Source: Pseudomonadota bacterium
GTDB lineage: Bacteria > Desulfobacterota > Desulfovibrionia > Desulfovibrionales > Desulfovibrionaceae
Length of the DNA stretch: 7,865 nt
Direction of reading: 5' to 3'
Assembly (NCBI GenBank): GCA_023453335.1
Contig: JAEXTU010000201.1
Span: 1-7,865 of the forward strand
Shown here: positions 1 to 6,099 of the stretch, piece after piece
How the letters are laid out: the number at the start of each line of letters is the position of its first letter
How positions within the stretch are numbered: position 1 is the stretch's first letter
The notes under the pieces: generated by a model
What the model was told of the DNA's origin: nothing
The model's database searches: none
What the model saw: the letters and a program-made list of their open reading frames with translations, nothing else
Made by a program: the position numbers and the translations under genes

Positions 1-474
1 CGGGTTGCCGATGGACTCGGTGAACACCATGCGGGTCTTGGCGTCGATGGCCCGCTCCACGTTTTTGGGGTCGCTGGTGTCCACCAGGCGCACCTCGATG
101 CCGAACCGCTTGAGGGTGTGCTGGAACAGGGTCACGGTGCCGCCGTACAGGTTGGACCCGGACACGATGTTCTGGCCCACGGAGGTGATGGCCCCCACCG
201 CGTAGAAGATGGCGGCCATGCCCGAGGCCGTGGCCAGGGCCGCGGATCCGCCGTGCAGCTCGGCCAGGCGTTTTTCCAGGACATCCGTGGTCGGGTTCAT
301 GATCCGGGTGTAGATGTAGCCCGGCTCCTTGAGCGCAAAGAGGTTGGCCGCGTGCTCGGTGTCCCGGAACACGTAGCTGGTGGTCTGGTAGATGGGCACG
401 GCCCGGGACAGGGTCTCCCGGTCCGGGCTCTGGCCGGCGTGCAGGGCGATGGTCTCGATTCCCTTCTTGGGCAT
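1..474 (-). CDS. metY: O-acetylhomoserine sulfhydrylase (aminocarboxypropyltransferase), N-terminal part
   Basis: PLP-dependent enzyme of the Cys/Met metabolism family. It makes homocysteine from O-acetylhomoserine and sulfide (or methionine from methanethiol) in the cytoplasm. The 158 visible residues begin MPKKGIETIALHAG, the usual start of this family. YIYTRIMNPT (residues 53-62) carries the Tyr and Arg that bind the PLP phosphate of the neighbouring subunit. ASGMAAI (83-89) is the phosphate-binding turn, and SGSNLYGGT (105-113) holds the Tyr that stacks on PLP. The catalytic Lys and the C-terminal domain lie beyond the window edge; the full family length is about 430 residues. The ATG is supported by AGGAGG (complement 483-488) with 8 nt spacing. 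It starts 3 nt after the stop of the upstream dehydrogenase, so the two genes are very probably cotranscribed. Cystathionine gamma-synthase or methionine gamma-lyase are alternatives, but the LHAGQ/YQTTSYVF/FALKEPGYIYTR pattern fits MetY best. Confidence 0.9.
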   Translation of the reverse strand, partial: MPKKGIETIALHAGQSPDRETLSRAVPIYQTTSYVFRDTEHAANLFALKEPGYIYTRIMNPTTDVLEKRLAELHGGSAALATASGMAAIFYAVGAITSVGQNIVSGSNLYGGTVTLFQHTLKRFGIEVRLVDTSDPKNVERAIDAKTRMVFTESIGNP

Positions 475-477
475 GGT

Positions 478-1368
478 CTAGTCCTCCTGGGCCTGGGACA
501 GGCTGCGGATGAGTTCCGCCACCGCGGCGAAGTCCGCGTCCCCCAGGCTGCGGGACGCGGCGGCGCGGTAGGTGTTGAGCGCGGCGTTGGCCAGGGGCGC
601 GAAGACCCCGGCGTCCTGGGCGGTGTCCACCACGTAGCGCATGTCTTTGAGCATGTGCCGGAGCGGGAACTGGGCCGGGTACTGGCGGCGCTTGAGCATG
701 GGCTCCTTGAGCCCGAACAGGCCGCACTGCAGCGGCCCGGCGGCCAGCACCGCGAACAGGGCCTCCAGGGACAGCCCGCCGCCCCGGGCCAGGGCGGCGC
801 ACTCGGCCAGGCCCTGCATCATGGTGCCCAGCAGCATGTTCACCGCCATCTTCATCATGGAGCCCTGCCCCACCCCGCCGCAGTTGACCACGGCCTTGCC
901 CATGGCCAGGAACACCGGCTCCAGGGCCTTGATCCGCCTCTTGTCCCCGCCGGCCAGGATGACCAGCTGGCCCTCCTCGGCCGGCTTCTTGGAGCCGGAC
1001 ACCGGGGCGTCGATGTATTTCGCGCCCAGGGGCTCGATGGCGTGGGCCAGTTCCCGGGCGTAGGCCGGGGACACGGTGCTCATGTTCACGAAGGTCTTGG
1101 ACTCGTCCAGGGCGCGGGCGCAGCCGTTCTCGCCGGTGAGCAGGGCGTATACCGCCTCCGGTCCGGTGACCATGACGATGATCGCGTCGGACGCTGCGGC
1201 CAATTCGCGGGGGCTGGCCGCCACCTTGGCCCCCAGCTCCCCGAGGATGGCGCAGCGCGCCGGGGTGCGGTTGTACACCGTGAGCGGGAAGCCGTTGCGC
1301 AGGAGGTTCTGGGCCATGGCCTGACCCATGATGCCCATGCCCATGAACCCAACCCGAGTCTTTTTCAT
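478..1368 (-). CDS. NAD(P)-dependent beta-hydroxyacid dehydrogenase, GLYR-type (glyoxylate/succinic semialdehyde reductase-like)
   Basis: 296-residue member of the 3-hydroxyisobutyrate dehydrogenase superfamily. It probably reduces a small aldehyde acid (glyoxylate or succinic semialdehyde) with NADPH. The Rossmann motif is GFMGMGIMG (7-15), followed by NRT (33-35), where the Arg suggests NADPH. The substrate-binding signature is DAPVSGSKKPAEEGQL (120-135), and the catalytic-Lys segment is GQGSMMKMAVN with K173. From memory of plant GLYR1, its active-site residues T95, S121, K170, N174, F231 and D239 all have counterparts here at a constant offset of +3: T98, S124, K173, N177, F234 and D242. 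This favours the GLYR subgroup over true 3-hydroxyisobutyrate dehydrogenase. The ATG at 1368 is chosen over an upstream ATG at 1398 because AAGGAG (complement 1374-1379) sits 5 nt before it. It is the first gene of a two-gene unit with metY. Confidence 0.9.
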   Translation of the reverse strand: MKKTRVGFMGMGIMGQAMAQNLLRNGFPLTVYNRTPARCAILGELGAKVAASPRELAAASDAIIVMVTGPEAVYALLTGENGCARALDESKTFVNMSTVSPAYARELAHAIEPLGAKYIDAPVSGSKKPAEEGQLVILAGGDKRRIKALEPVFLAMGKAVVNCGGVGQGSMMKMAVNMLLGTMMQGLAECAALARGGGLSLEALFAVLAAGPLQCGLFGLKEPMLKRRQYPAQFPLRHMLKDMRYVVDTAQDAGVFAPLANAALNTYRAAASRSLGDADFAAVAELIRSLSQAQED

Positions 1369-1373
1369 GTGCG

Positions 1374-1396
1374 CTCCTTGCGGGGCGAGGCGCCCC
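1374..1396 (-). promoter_or_regulatory. Hairpin abutting the ribosome binding site of the dehydrogenase
   Basis: A perfect 6-bp GC stem (1382-1387 with 1391-1396, 3-nt loop) lies 2 nt upstream of the AAGGAG at 1374-1379 in the minus-strand leader. The stem is directly visible. A role in modulating translation start is inference, and such short GC stems arise easily in this genome. Confidence 0.3.
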
Positions 1397-1432
1397 ATTG
1401 GGTTGCATAGCCTGCTTCGGGGATTTCCGCCA

Positions 1433-1471
1433 GTCCCGGGCCGTGGGCATGCCCGGGACCGGTTGCTTTTT
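1433..1471 (+). terminator. Terminator-like hairpin with T-tract in the leader of the receiver-kinase gene
   Basis: A perfect 9-bp stem GTCCCGGGC (1433-1441) / GCCCGGGAC (1451-1459) encloses a 9-nt loop and is followed, after 7 nt, by TTTTT (1467-1471). It lies 59 nt before the GTG at 1530, in a divergent intergenic region. It could be an attenuator, or the end of a short upstream transcript. The T-tract is further from the stem than in a textbook terminator, so this is tentative. Confidence 0.35.
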
Positions 1472-1529
1472 CCCGGGGAAGGTGCTTTCCTGCATCCTGG
1501 CGCTCTGCCGAGCGCCGCGGAGGCACAGC

Positions 1530-2975
1530 GTGGACGGCACGACCTTGGGCGATCCGGCGCGGGTCCTGGTGGTGGACGACGACGAGGACTTCGGCGAGTT
1601 CCTGGCCGAGGCCCTGGGCGACGAGGGCCACCAGGCGGCGGTGTACGCCGAGCCCCAGAAGGCCCTCTCCGCGGCCGCTGCCCGGGACTTCACCCTGGCC
1701 TTCGTGGACGTGAGCATGCCCGGCATGTCCGGCGCGGAGCTGGCCGAGAAGCTCATGGTGGTCCAGCCCGGGATCCAGGTGGTGCTCATGAGCACCCGGG
1801 GGGACGTGGAAACCGTGCTGAAGGCCCTGCAGATCGGGGCCTACGATTTCCTGGCCAAGCCCTTTGCCCGGGCCGAGCTGGCCATGTGCCTGTCCCGCTG
1901 CTCGGAGCGCCACGCCCTGCGCCGCCACCTGGAGCTGGCCGAGCAGCGCCATTTCATGCTCATCCAGAACATCCCCCTGCTCATCATCCGGCTCAACGAG
2001 GACCTGGCCGTGGAGTTCGTGAACCAGGCCTGTCGCCAGATGCTGGGGGTGGACCCGGCCGAGGCCATCCGCGAGGAGGGCTGGCTGTTGAACCGGGTGC
2101 ACGAGCGCGACCGGCCGGTGGTGGAGCGGGTGCTCACCCGGGCCTTCAGCGTGGGCGGTCCGCTCTCGGTCCAGTGCCGGCTGCGCCACGCCAACGGCTA
2201 CTATTTGCACGGCATCCTCAAATCCATGAGCGCGCCGCCCGGCATGGAGGACCCTCTGGGCCGCTACCTGGACTGCCTCTTCGTGGACATCAGCGAGCGG
2301 GTGTACATGGAGGGGCTCATGGTCCAGGACGAGAAGCTCAAGACTCTGGGGGCCATCACCCAGGAGGTGGCGCACGAGCTGCGCAACCCGCTCATGTCCA
2401 TCGGCGGGTTCGCCCGCCGGCTCTCGGCCAAGGCCCCGGACTTCCCGGAGACCGAAATCATCCTGCGCGAGAGCGAGCGCCTGGAGCGCCTGCTCGACCG
2501 CATCCACGGCTACCTGGCCCCGGTGCAGCCGGTCTCGCGGGAGCTGGACCTGAACGAGTCCCTGGCCCAGACCCTGGAGGCCGGCCGGCCCGGCCTGGCC
2601 GAACGCGGGCTGCGCCTGGACACCGCCCTGACCCCGGACCTGCCCCCGGTGGACGCCGACCCGGCCCTGCTCGGCGAGGTCTTCGCCATCCTGCTCCAGG
2701 ACGCGGCCAAGGCCCTGGCCCCGGGCGGCACCCTGGGCGTGCGCACCTACCACGCCGCCTCCGGGGTCTGCGCCGCGTTCCGCTACCTGCTGGCCGAGAT
2801 CAAGGGCATGGACGCCGAGCGACTGTACATGCCCTTCGAGGAGGGCGGGTTCGGCCTGCCCAAGTGCTACCGCCTGGTGCAGCGCATGGGCGGGATGCTG
2901 AACCTGACCCGGGAGGAGGACCACGCGGTGTTCACCGTGTGCCTGCCCCCGGCGGCGACCGGGCCTTGCCGGTAA
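1530..2975 (+). CDS. Receiver-PAS-histidine-kinase-like regulator with degenerate ATPase half
   Basis: 481-residue cytoplasmic signalling protein with no membrane segment. The N-terminal receiver domain (about 10-130) has acidic residues D16-D18, phosphoacceptor D60 in FVDVSMPGMSG, S88 in the usual Thr/Ser position and K110 in AKPF. A PAS-like region follows (about 140-255, with HGILKSM and VDISER). The dimerisation/phosphotransfer helix has H282 in the intact H-box VAHELRNPL. The ATPase region (about 375-475) is atypical. The N-box reads ILLQDAAKAL, with Ile387 and Asp391 where the two conserved Asn normally stand. No DxGxG (G1) motif is present. Remnants of the F-box (LYMPF, 432-436) and G2 box (GGFGL, 439-443) remain. 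The GTG at 1530 is chosen because GGAGG (1519-1523) sits 6 nt before it; in-frame ATGs at 1398 and 1449 have no such site and would add a low-complexity extension. It probably acts as a receiver/phosphotransfer or dimerising protein; kinase activity is doubtful. Confidence 0.88.
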   Translation: MDGTTLGDPARVLVVDDDEDFGEFLAEALGDEGHQAAVYAEPQKALSAAAARDFTLAFVDVSMPGMSGAELAEKLMVVQPGIQVVLMSTRGDVETVLKALQIGAYDFLAKPFARAELAMCLSRCSERHALRRHLELAEQRHFMLIQNIPLLIIRLNEDLAVEFVNQACRQMLGVDPAEAIREEGWLLNRVHERDRPVVERVLTRAFSVGGPLSVQCRLRHANGYYLHGILKSMSAPPGMEDPLGRYLDCLFVDISERVYMEGLMVQDEKLKTLGAITQEVAHELRNPLMSIGGFARRLSAKAPDFPETEIILRESERLERLLDRIHGYLAPVQPVSRELDLNESLAQTLEAGRPGLAERGLRLDTALTPDLPPVDADPALLGEVFAILLQDAAKALAPGGTLGVRTYHAASGVCAAFRYLLAEIKGMDAERLYMPFEEGGFGLPKCYRLVQRMGGMLNLTREEDHAVFTVCLPPAATGPCR

Positions 2976-2999
2976 TCCCGTTTCGGCACTTGATTTTTT
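2967..2999 (+). terminator. Weak hairpin plus T6 run after the receiver-kinase gene
   Basis: TGCCG (2967-2971) can pair with CGGCA (2984-2988) across a 12-nt loop that contains the TAA stop region, and TTTTTT follows at 2994-2999. The stem is short and the loop large, so this is at best a weak terminator. The next gene begins 83 nt after the stop, and read-through is possible. Confidence 0.28.
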
Positions 3000-3019
3000 C
3001 CTGCATGTTCACGTAGGCT
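2990..3019 (+). promoter_or_regulatory. Possible sigma-70 promoter for the TPR gene
   Basis: TTGATT (2990-2995) and TAGGCT (3014-3019) are separated by 18 bp in a locally AT-richer stretch upstream of the GTG at 3059. The -35 match is 4 of 6 and the -10 match is 3 of 6. It overlaps the T-run of the weak terminator candidate. Listed as a low-confidence candidate only. Confidence 0.22.
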
Positions 3020-3058
3020 TCCAACCCGTGAAACAGCTATTCAAACGGACCTGCCCCC

Positions 3059-3865
3059 GTGCCTAAGGACTCGTCCATCTACCCCCAGACCCTGGGGGTC
3101 TTTTCCCGGGCGGCCACCGCCAGCGTGGGCGCCGGGACCACGGCCGCCTCCCGGGAGTCGCTCACCTACTGGTTCGTCCGCCGCCTGGACGACGACGTCT
3201 GGGAGGTGCAGCCCCTGAACCACAACCACGTGCCCTCGGGCGACCGCAAGAAGGTGGCCAAGGGCGCCTTCATGGAAAGCTACCTCCCGGAGCCGCGCTT
3301 CTACGAAACCCAGACCCTGCCGGCCATGCGCTCCCTGCGCGAGAAGATCGCCAAGGGCGAGGAGCACTACGCCGAGGGCCGCCTGGACGAGGCCGAGAAG
3401 GAATTCGTCAAGGCGCTCATGATCGACGACAAGAACGTGCCCGCCAGCCTGGGCGCGGGAGCGGTATGGTGCGACAAGGGAGAGATGCAGAAGGTGGGCA
3501 AGGTCCTGGATCTGCTCCTGGGCAGCGACGAAACCTTCAAGGCCGAGCAGCGCTCCCTGTTCAACCGCCTGGGCATCAGCCTGCGCAAGAAGGGCCAGTT
3601 CGACTACGCCGCGGCCTACTACACCAGGGCACTGGAGATGGACCCCAAGGATGAGCACCTGCGCTTCAACCTGGCCCGGGTCCGGATCGAGAAGGGAGAG
3701 CTGGAGGCCAGCCTGGACGAGCTGGCACGGGTGCTGGAACTCAACCCGAATCTGGAAGTCGCCCACAAGTTCCTGGCGTACCTGAAGAAGAAAATCAAGG
3801 AGAAGGGAGGCAGCGACGCCAACGGCCTGGGGCTCTCCGCCACCCCGGTCATGGACGAGGACTGA
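3059..3865 (+). CDS. TPR-repeat protein with a conserved N-terminal domain (function unknown)
   Basis: 268-residue soluble protein. Residues 1-90 form a non-repeat region, with YWFVRRLDDDVWEVQPLN at about 37-54 and YLPEPRFYETQTLP at 75-88. Three or four helical repeats follow. Clear TPRs are about 98-131 (GEEHYAEGRLDEAEKEFVKAL), 167-200 (LGISLRKKGQFDYAAAYYTR) and 201-234 (ARVRIEKGELEASLDELARV), each with the small/large residue pattern and the Pro near the repeat end. The repeats should bind a protein partner; nothing shows which. I recognise this architecture as common in Desulfovibrio-type genomes but know no assigned role. The start is a GTG with only a weak ribosome site, supported by continuous coding character from 3059. 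There is no signal peptide. The C-terminal tail (about 245-268) is basic, then acidic. It lies 83 nt after the receiver-kinase gene, so it may share its transcript. Confidence 0.85.
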   Translation: MPKDSSIYPQTLGVFSRAATASVGAGTTAASRESLTYWFVRRLDDDVWEVQPLNHNHVPSGDRKKVAKGAFMESYLPEPRFYETQTLPAMRSLREKIAKGEEHYAEGRLDEAEKEFVKALMIDDKNVPASLGAGAVWCDKGEMQKVGKVLDLLLGSDETFKAEQRSLFNRLGISLRKKGQFDYAAAYYTRALEMDPKDEHLRFNLARVRIEKGELEASLDELARVLELNPNLEVAHKFLAYLKKKIKEKGGSDANGLGLSATPVMDED

Positions 3866-3882
3866 CCGGCAGGATTTGCCGG
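3866..3882 (+). repeat. Inverted repeat directly after the TPR stop codon
   Basis: A perfect 6-bp stem CCGGCA/TGCCGG with a 5-nt loop begins one base after the TGA. A TTTTT run follows only at 3899-3903, 16 nt later, so it is not a canonical intrinsic terminator, though it may protect the mRNA 3' end. Confidence 0.4.
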
Positions 3883-3908
3883 CATGGAACTTGCTTGGTT
3901 TTTCGGAA

Positions 3909-3941
3909 GAAAACTGAACAATTGAGCCATTGTCAGTTTTC
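3909..3941. terminator. Bulged inverted repeat with A-tract/T-tract arms (possible bidirectional terminator)
   Basis: GAAAACTGA-A-CAAT (3909-3922) pairs with ATTGTCAGTTTTC (3929-3941): 13 bp with one bulged A and a 6-nt loop. The A4 and T4 at the outer ends are symmetrical, so either strand gives a stem followed by U's. The core is AT-rich and weak. It lies between two convergent genes, which fits shared termination. Confidence 0.4.
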
Positions 3942-3949
3942 CTCCCCGC

Positions 3950-3976
3950 ATGTGGCCGGTCCCCACCCGGCCACAT
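3950..3976. repeat. Strong 10-bp inverted repeat in the convergent intergenic region
   Basis: ATGTGGCCGG (3950-3959) and CCGGCCACAT (3967-3976) are perfectly complementary around a 7-nt loop. On the plus strand it is followed by CGCGTTTC, only a short T-tract. It is likely part of transcription termination for the TPR gene or mRNA end protection. Confidence 0.5.
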
Positions 3977-3985
3977 CGCGTTTCA

Positions 3986-4012
3986 GCAACCCGTTGCGCA
4001 ACCTGCGGTTGC
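3986..4012. repeat. Two tandem small inverted repeats built from GCAAC/GTTGC
   Basis: GCAAC-CC-GTTGC (3986-3997) is followed immediately by GCAACC-TGC-GGTTGC (3998-4012). The same five-base arm appears four times in 27 bases, in alternating orientation. Several alternative pairings are possible. The function is unknown; it may be a folded 3' end or a protein-binding site. Confidence 0.45.
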
Positions 4013-4015
4013 ATA

Positions 4016-4049
4016 AGAGCCCCTAACGCCTGGCGGCGTAAGGGGCTCT
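4016..4049 (-). terminator. Long hairpin, probable terminator of the minus-strand hydrolase/secreted-protein unit
   Basis: Arms 4016-4030 and 4035-4049 pair over 15 positions with a single A-A mismatch (4025/4040) and a 4-nt loop. Read on the minus strand, it lies about 65 nt past the stop codon at 4115 and the stem is followed by TTATGC, a weak U-tail. Read on the plus strand, it is followed by AAAAATC, which would not terminate. It is the strongest stem in this region. Confidence 0.5.
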
Positions 4050-4114
4050 AAAAATCCGCGATGGCCGCACGAACTTTTGACGGCCGGTGAGGCATCGCCA
4101 AGCCAGTTTGCGCC

Positions 4115-4954
4115 CTACTGCACCAGCATCCCGTCCAGGGTGATGCCGCCGCAGTGGCAGTCGCCGCGCCAACGCTCCTTGTAGACCAGGCCCTCGCGCA
4201 GGCACTCGGCCAGGCCGTCCTTGAACACCACCCAGACCGTGCCGTAGTTGGCGCAGGTGTAGGCCGCGGGCAGGTTGCGGTTCTCCTTGACCGAGCGGGC
4301 CTGTCCCATGAGCCCCGCCACCTCCTCCATGGTCATGCCCGGCCGCACCGCGGTGCGGGCCTTCTGGCCGGTGGCCTGGATGTTGGCCAGAATGCGCTGG
4401 CGCTCGGCATAGGCGTCCTCCAGGGAGCCCAGCACCGCGCGCTGCTCGCCGCGCAGCACCGCGGCCCGGTCCGGGTCCGCGGCCCTCATGCTCCCCTGCA
4501 GGGCCAGGGCGCGGTCCTCCAAGTCGCGGGTGGTGCGGCCGTTCTGGACCAGGGAGTCCAGGGCCTTGGGGGCGCGAGCCGCGGCGGCCAGGCGCGCCTT
4601 GGCCGCGTCCGGGTCCACCTTGGCCCGCACGGTGACGGTCACCGCCAGGTTCTCCCCCTGCACCGCGAACTTCTCGTCCACGCTCTCCACGGTCACCACC
4701 GCCGCGGCAAAAGACCGCACCTGGTCCGCGGACAGGGCGAAGTCCCGCACCTCGGTCAAGGATTCGACATAGGTGCCCGCCTGCTCCACGGCCTTGCGCT
4801 TGGCCTCCAGGAAACAGGCCCGGCGCACGTCGTTCTTGGTCTCGGAATCGCCCACCAGGCAGGTGTGTGAGGTGGTCACGGTGCGCACCTCGGCCCGGGC
4901 CGCGGTGGCCGCCAGGAGGCAGAAGGCGAGGAGGAACAGGCAGATTCGGGTCAT
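4115..4954 (-). CDS. Secreted LPP20/FlgT_N-like protein with C-terminal BamE/SmpA-like domain
   Basis: 279-residue exported protein. The signal peptide is MTRICLFLLAFCLLAATAARA (1-21), with a likely signal peptidase I cut after ARA. The Cys at 12 is not in a good lipobox because Phe precedes it. Residues about 36-125 (SETKNDVRRACFLEAKRKAVEQ ... TYVESLTEVRDF ... VTVTVRAKVDPD) resemble the LPP20/FlgT N-terminal fold seen in envelope and flagellar-accessory proteins. A charged linker (about 130-200) follows. Residues about 200-258 (VRPGMTMEEVAGLMGQA ... YGTVWVVFKDG) match the SmpA/OmlA (BamE-like) pattern. The tail has GDCHCGG (264-270). Five Cys after the signal peptide suggest periplasmic disulfides. 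The ATG at 4954 is preferred over 4987 because GGAGGG (complement 4959-4964) sits 4 nt before it and the signal peptide starts cleanly there. The hydrolase gene ends 54 nt upstream on the same strand, so they probably form one unit. The exact role is unknown. Confidence 0.85.
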   Translation of the reverse strand: MTRICLFLLAFCLLAATAARAEVRTVTTSHTCLVGDSETKNDVRRACFLEAKRKAVEQAGTYVESLTEVRDFALSADQVRSFAAAVVTVESVDEKFAVQGENLAVTVTVRAKVDPDAAKARLAAAARAPKALDSLVQNGRTTRDLEDRALALQGSMRAADPDRAAVLRGEQRAVLGSLEDAYAERQRILANIQATGQKARTAVRPGMTMEEVAGLMGQARSVKENRNLPAAYTCANYGTVWVVFKDGLAECLREGLVYKERWRGDCHCGGITLDGMLVQ

Positions 4955-5008
4955 GGCACCCTCCGGAAGGATGCCCCAAAATAGCAAGAACCGGCCCAGC
5001 AGGGAAGA

Positions 5009-5848
5009 CTACAATTCGAATTCCATCTCCTGGCTGGCCGCGAAGCACTCCATGACCACCCCGCGCTCATCCAGGATGCGCCGGCAGTCGGCAACCATGG
5101 CGTCCACCCCCGAGTCCGGCCGGTCCTGGTTCAGGTGGAACAGGCCGAACCGCTTCACCTCGGCCCGGATGGCCAGTTCCAGGGCGTCGGTATACGTGGA
5201 GTGGCCCCAGCCCTTGGTCAGCTTCTCGTACTCCGTCACCGTGTATTCCGCGTCGTGGAAGCGCAGATCCGCGCCCCGGGAGAACTCCACGTAGTCCTCG
5301 ACGCTCCGGCCCCCGCGGTGGGTGAGCGACAACTCGTTGTCGGTGAGGAACACGAAGCTCTTGCCGTTCTCCTCGAACTTGTAGCCCTGGCCCATGTTGG
5401 GATGGCTCAGGTTGATGGGCGTCACCGCGATGCCGTGCACGTCGGTGGTCTCGCACAGGGAATGGTAGACCAGGTCGGCCTGCACCAGCTCGTAGGGCAC
5501 CGGGAAATAGGGCGGCAGCATGACCCGGCTGAGCATCATCTTGATGTTGCCCTGGTTGCGCTTGCACCCGTACAGGTGAAGCCGGTTGTTCTTGGAGTAG
5601 ATGGGCTTGAAGAACGGGAACCCCAGGATGTGGTCCCAGTGGGAGTGGGTGAAGATCATGGAGATGTCGGTGCGCTTTTCCCCCAGGACCTTGTTGCCCA
5701 GCCGGCGGATGCCCGACCCGGCATCCACCACGATGACCTCGTCGGAGGCGCTGCGTATCTCCACGCAGGTGGTGTCCCCGCCGTACTTCACGTACTCCCG
5801 GCCGGACACCGGTATGGACCCCCTGGCCCCCCAGCAACGCACTTTCAT
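5009..5848 (-). CDS. Metallo-beta-lactamase-fold hydrolase (cyclic-nucleotide phosphodiesterase/PhnP-like family)
   Basis: 279-residue cytoplasmic metallohydrolase. The start MKVRCWGARGSIPVSG is diagnostic for a common bacterial MBL subfamily often annotated as phosphodiesterase. Metal ligands are visible: THSHWDH (67-73; H68, H70, D72, H73), H149 in NLSHP, D170 in LTDNE (a further acidic position) and D199 in FHDAEYT. H216 in GWGHST and H238 in LFHLN are also conserved in the subfamily. VDAGSGIRRLG (41-51) precedes the metal motif as usual. The length is normal and no key residue is missing. The substrate is not known; a phosphodiester is inferred from relatives. The ATG has AGGAG (complement 5856-5860) 7 nt upstream. 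Relatives in delta-proteobacteria are sometimes fused to or encoded beside receiver domains, and a free HPt gene diverges from it here. It is the first gene of a probable unit with the secreted protein downstream. Confidence 0.9.
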   Translation of the reverse strand: MKVRCWGARGSIPVSGREYVKYGGDTTCVEIRSASDEVIVVDAGSGIRRLGNKVLGEKRTDISMIFTHSHWDHILGFPFFKPIYSKNNRLHLYGCKRNQGNIKMMLSRVMLPPYFPVPYELVQADLVYHSLCETTDVHGIAVTPINLSHPNMGQGYKFEENGKSFVFLTDNELSLTHRGGRSVEDYVEFSRGADLRFHDAEYTVTEYEKLTKGWGHSTYTDALELAIRAEVKRFGLFHLNQDRPDSGVDAMVADCRRILDERGVVMECFAASQEMEFEL

Positions 5849-6099
5849 CGGTTAGCTCCTGCGATGCCCATCCGTTTCGCGCCCCGGCCTTGAGTCCGCC
5901 ATCCCCGCGGCAGAACGCAGCTCCCGCCGGCACAACGCAAAAAGCCGATTCAACCATGTCTCATACTTGAGCGATTGTGGCAAGCATTGAACAACGAAAC
6001 AAGGCGTTTCCGCCCGGACTTGGCAACTCTTTTCTCCGGTGATAGGAGATTGCTTGGGCCCCAGAGAGAATCCATTTGCCGCCACAGACAGGAACATCC
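5849..6099. other. Divergent intergenic region between hydrolase and HPt genes
   Basis: 251 bases without a supported gene. The part from about 5935 to 6078 is clearly less GC-rich than the rest of the window and probably carries both promoters. On the plus strand a good sigma-70 candidate is listed separately. On the minus strand TATGAG (complement 5960-5965) resembles a -10 box but has no matching -35 at a proper distance. Short ORFs reading through here lack ribosome sites. Confidence 0.6.
6020..6048 (+). promoter_or_regulatory. Sigma-70-type promoter candidate for the HPt gene
   Basis: TTGGCA (6020-6025, 5 of 6 to consensus) and TAGGAG (6043-6048) are separated by 17 bp, and TGA directly before the -10 gives an extended -10 (TGn). 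Transcription would begin near 6055, leaving a leader of about 45 nt before the ATG at 6100. The -10 hexamer itself is only 3 of 6. Confidence 0.42.

Noticed and set aside
118..1410. 430-codon plus-strand open frame opposite metY and the dehydrogenase
   Set aside because: Repetitive Gly/His/Gln/Ala-rich translation typical of an antisense frame of GC-rich genes; the minus-strand genes have clear family motifs and ribosome sites.
1365..2924. 519-codon minus-strand open frame opposite the receiver-kinase gene
   Set aside because: His/Gln/Leu/Gly-rich low-complexity antisense translation caused by strong third-position GC bias.
2984..3005. Sigma-54-like GGCAC ... TGCA before the TPR gene
   Set aside because: GG and GC are 16 bases apart instead of the required 10.
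1328..3016. 562-codon plus-strand open frame overlapping the receiver-kinase gene
   Set aside because: Pro/Gly/Arg-rich with no recognisable domain; the other frame on the same strand encodes receiver, PAS and H-box motifs.
3884..3925. 13-codon ORF (MELAWFFGRK...) in the convergent gap
   Set aside because: No ribosome site, lies between hairpins, and is far too short to support from sequence alone.
3986..4012. CRISPR-like repeated GCAAC units
   Set aside because: Only five-base arms, no spacers of regular length and no cas genes; explained by two small adjacent hairpins.
4154..4870. 238-codon plus-strand open frame opposite the secreted-protein gene
   Set aside because: Antisense shadow without a domain or ribosome site; the minus-strand gene has a signal peptide and two recognisable halves.
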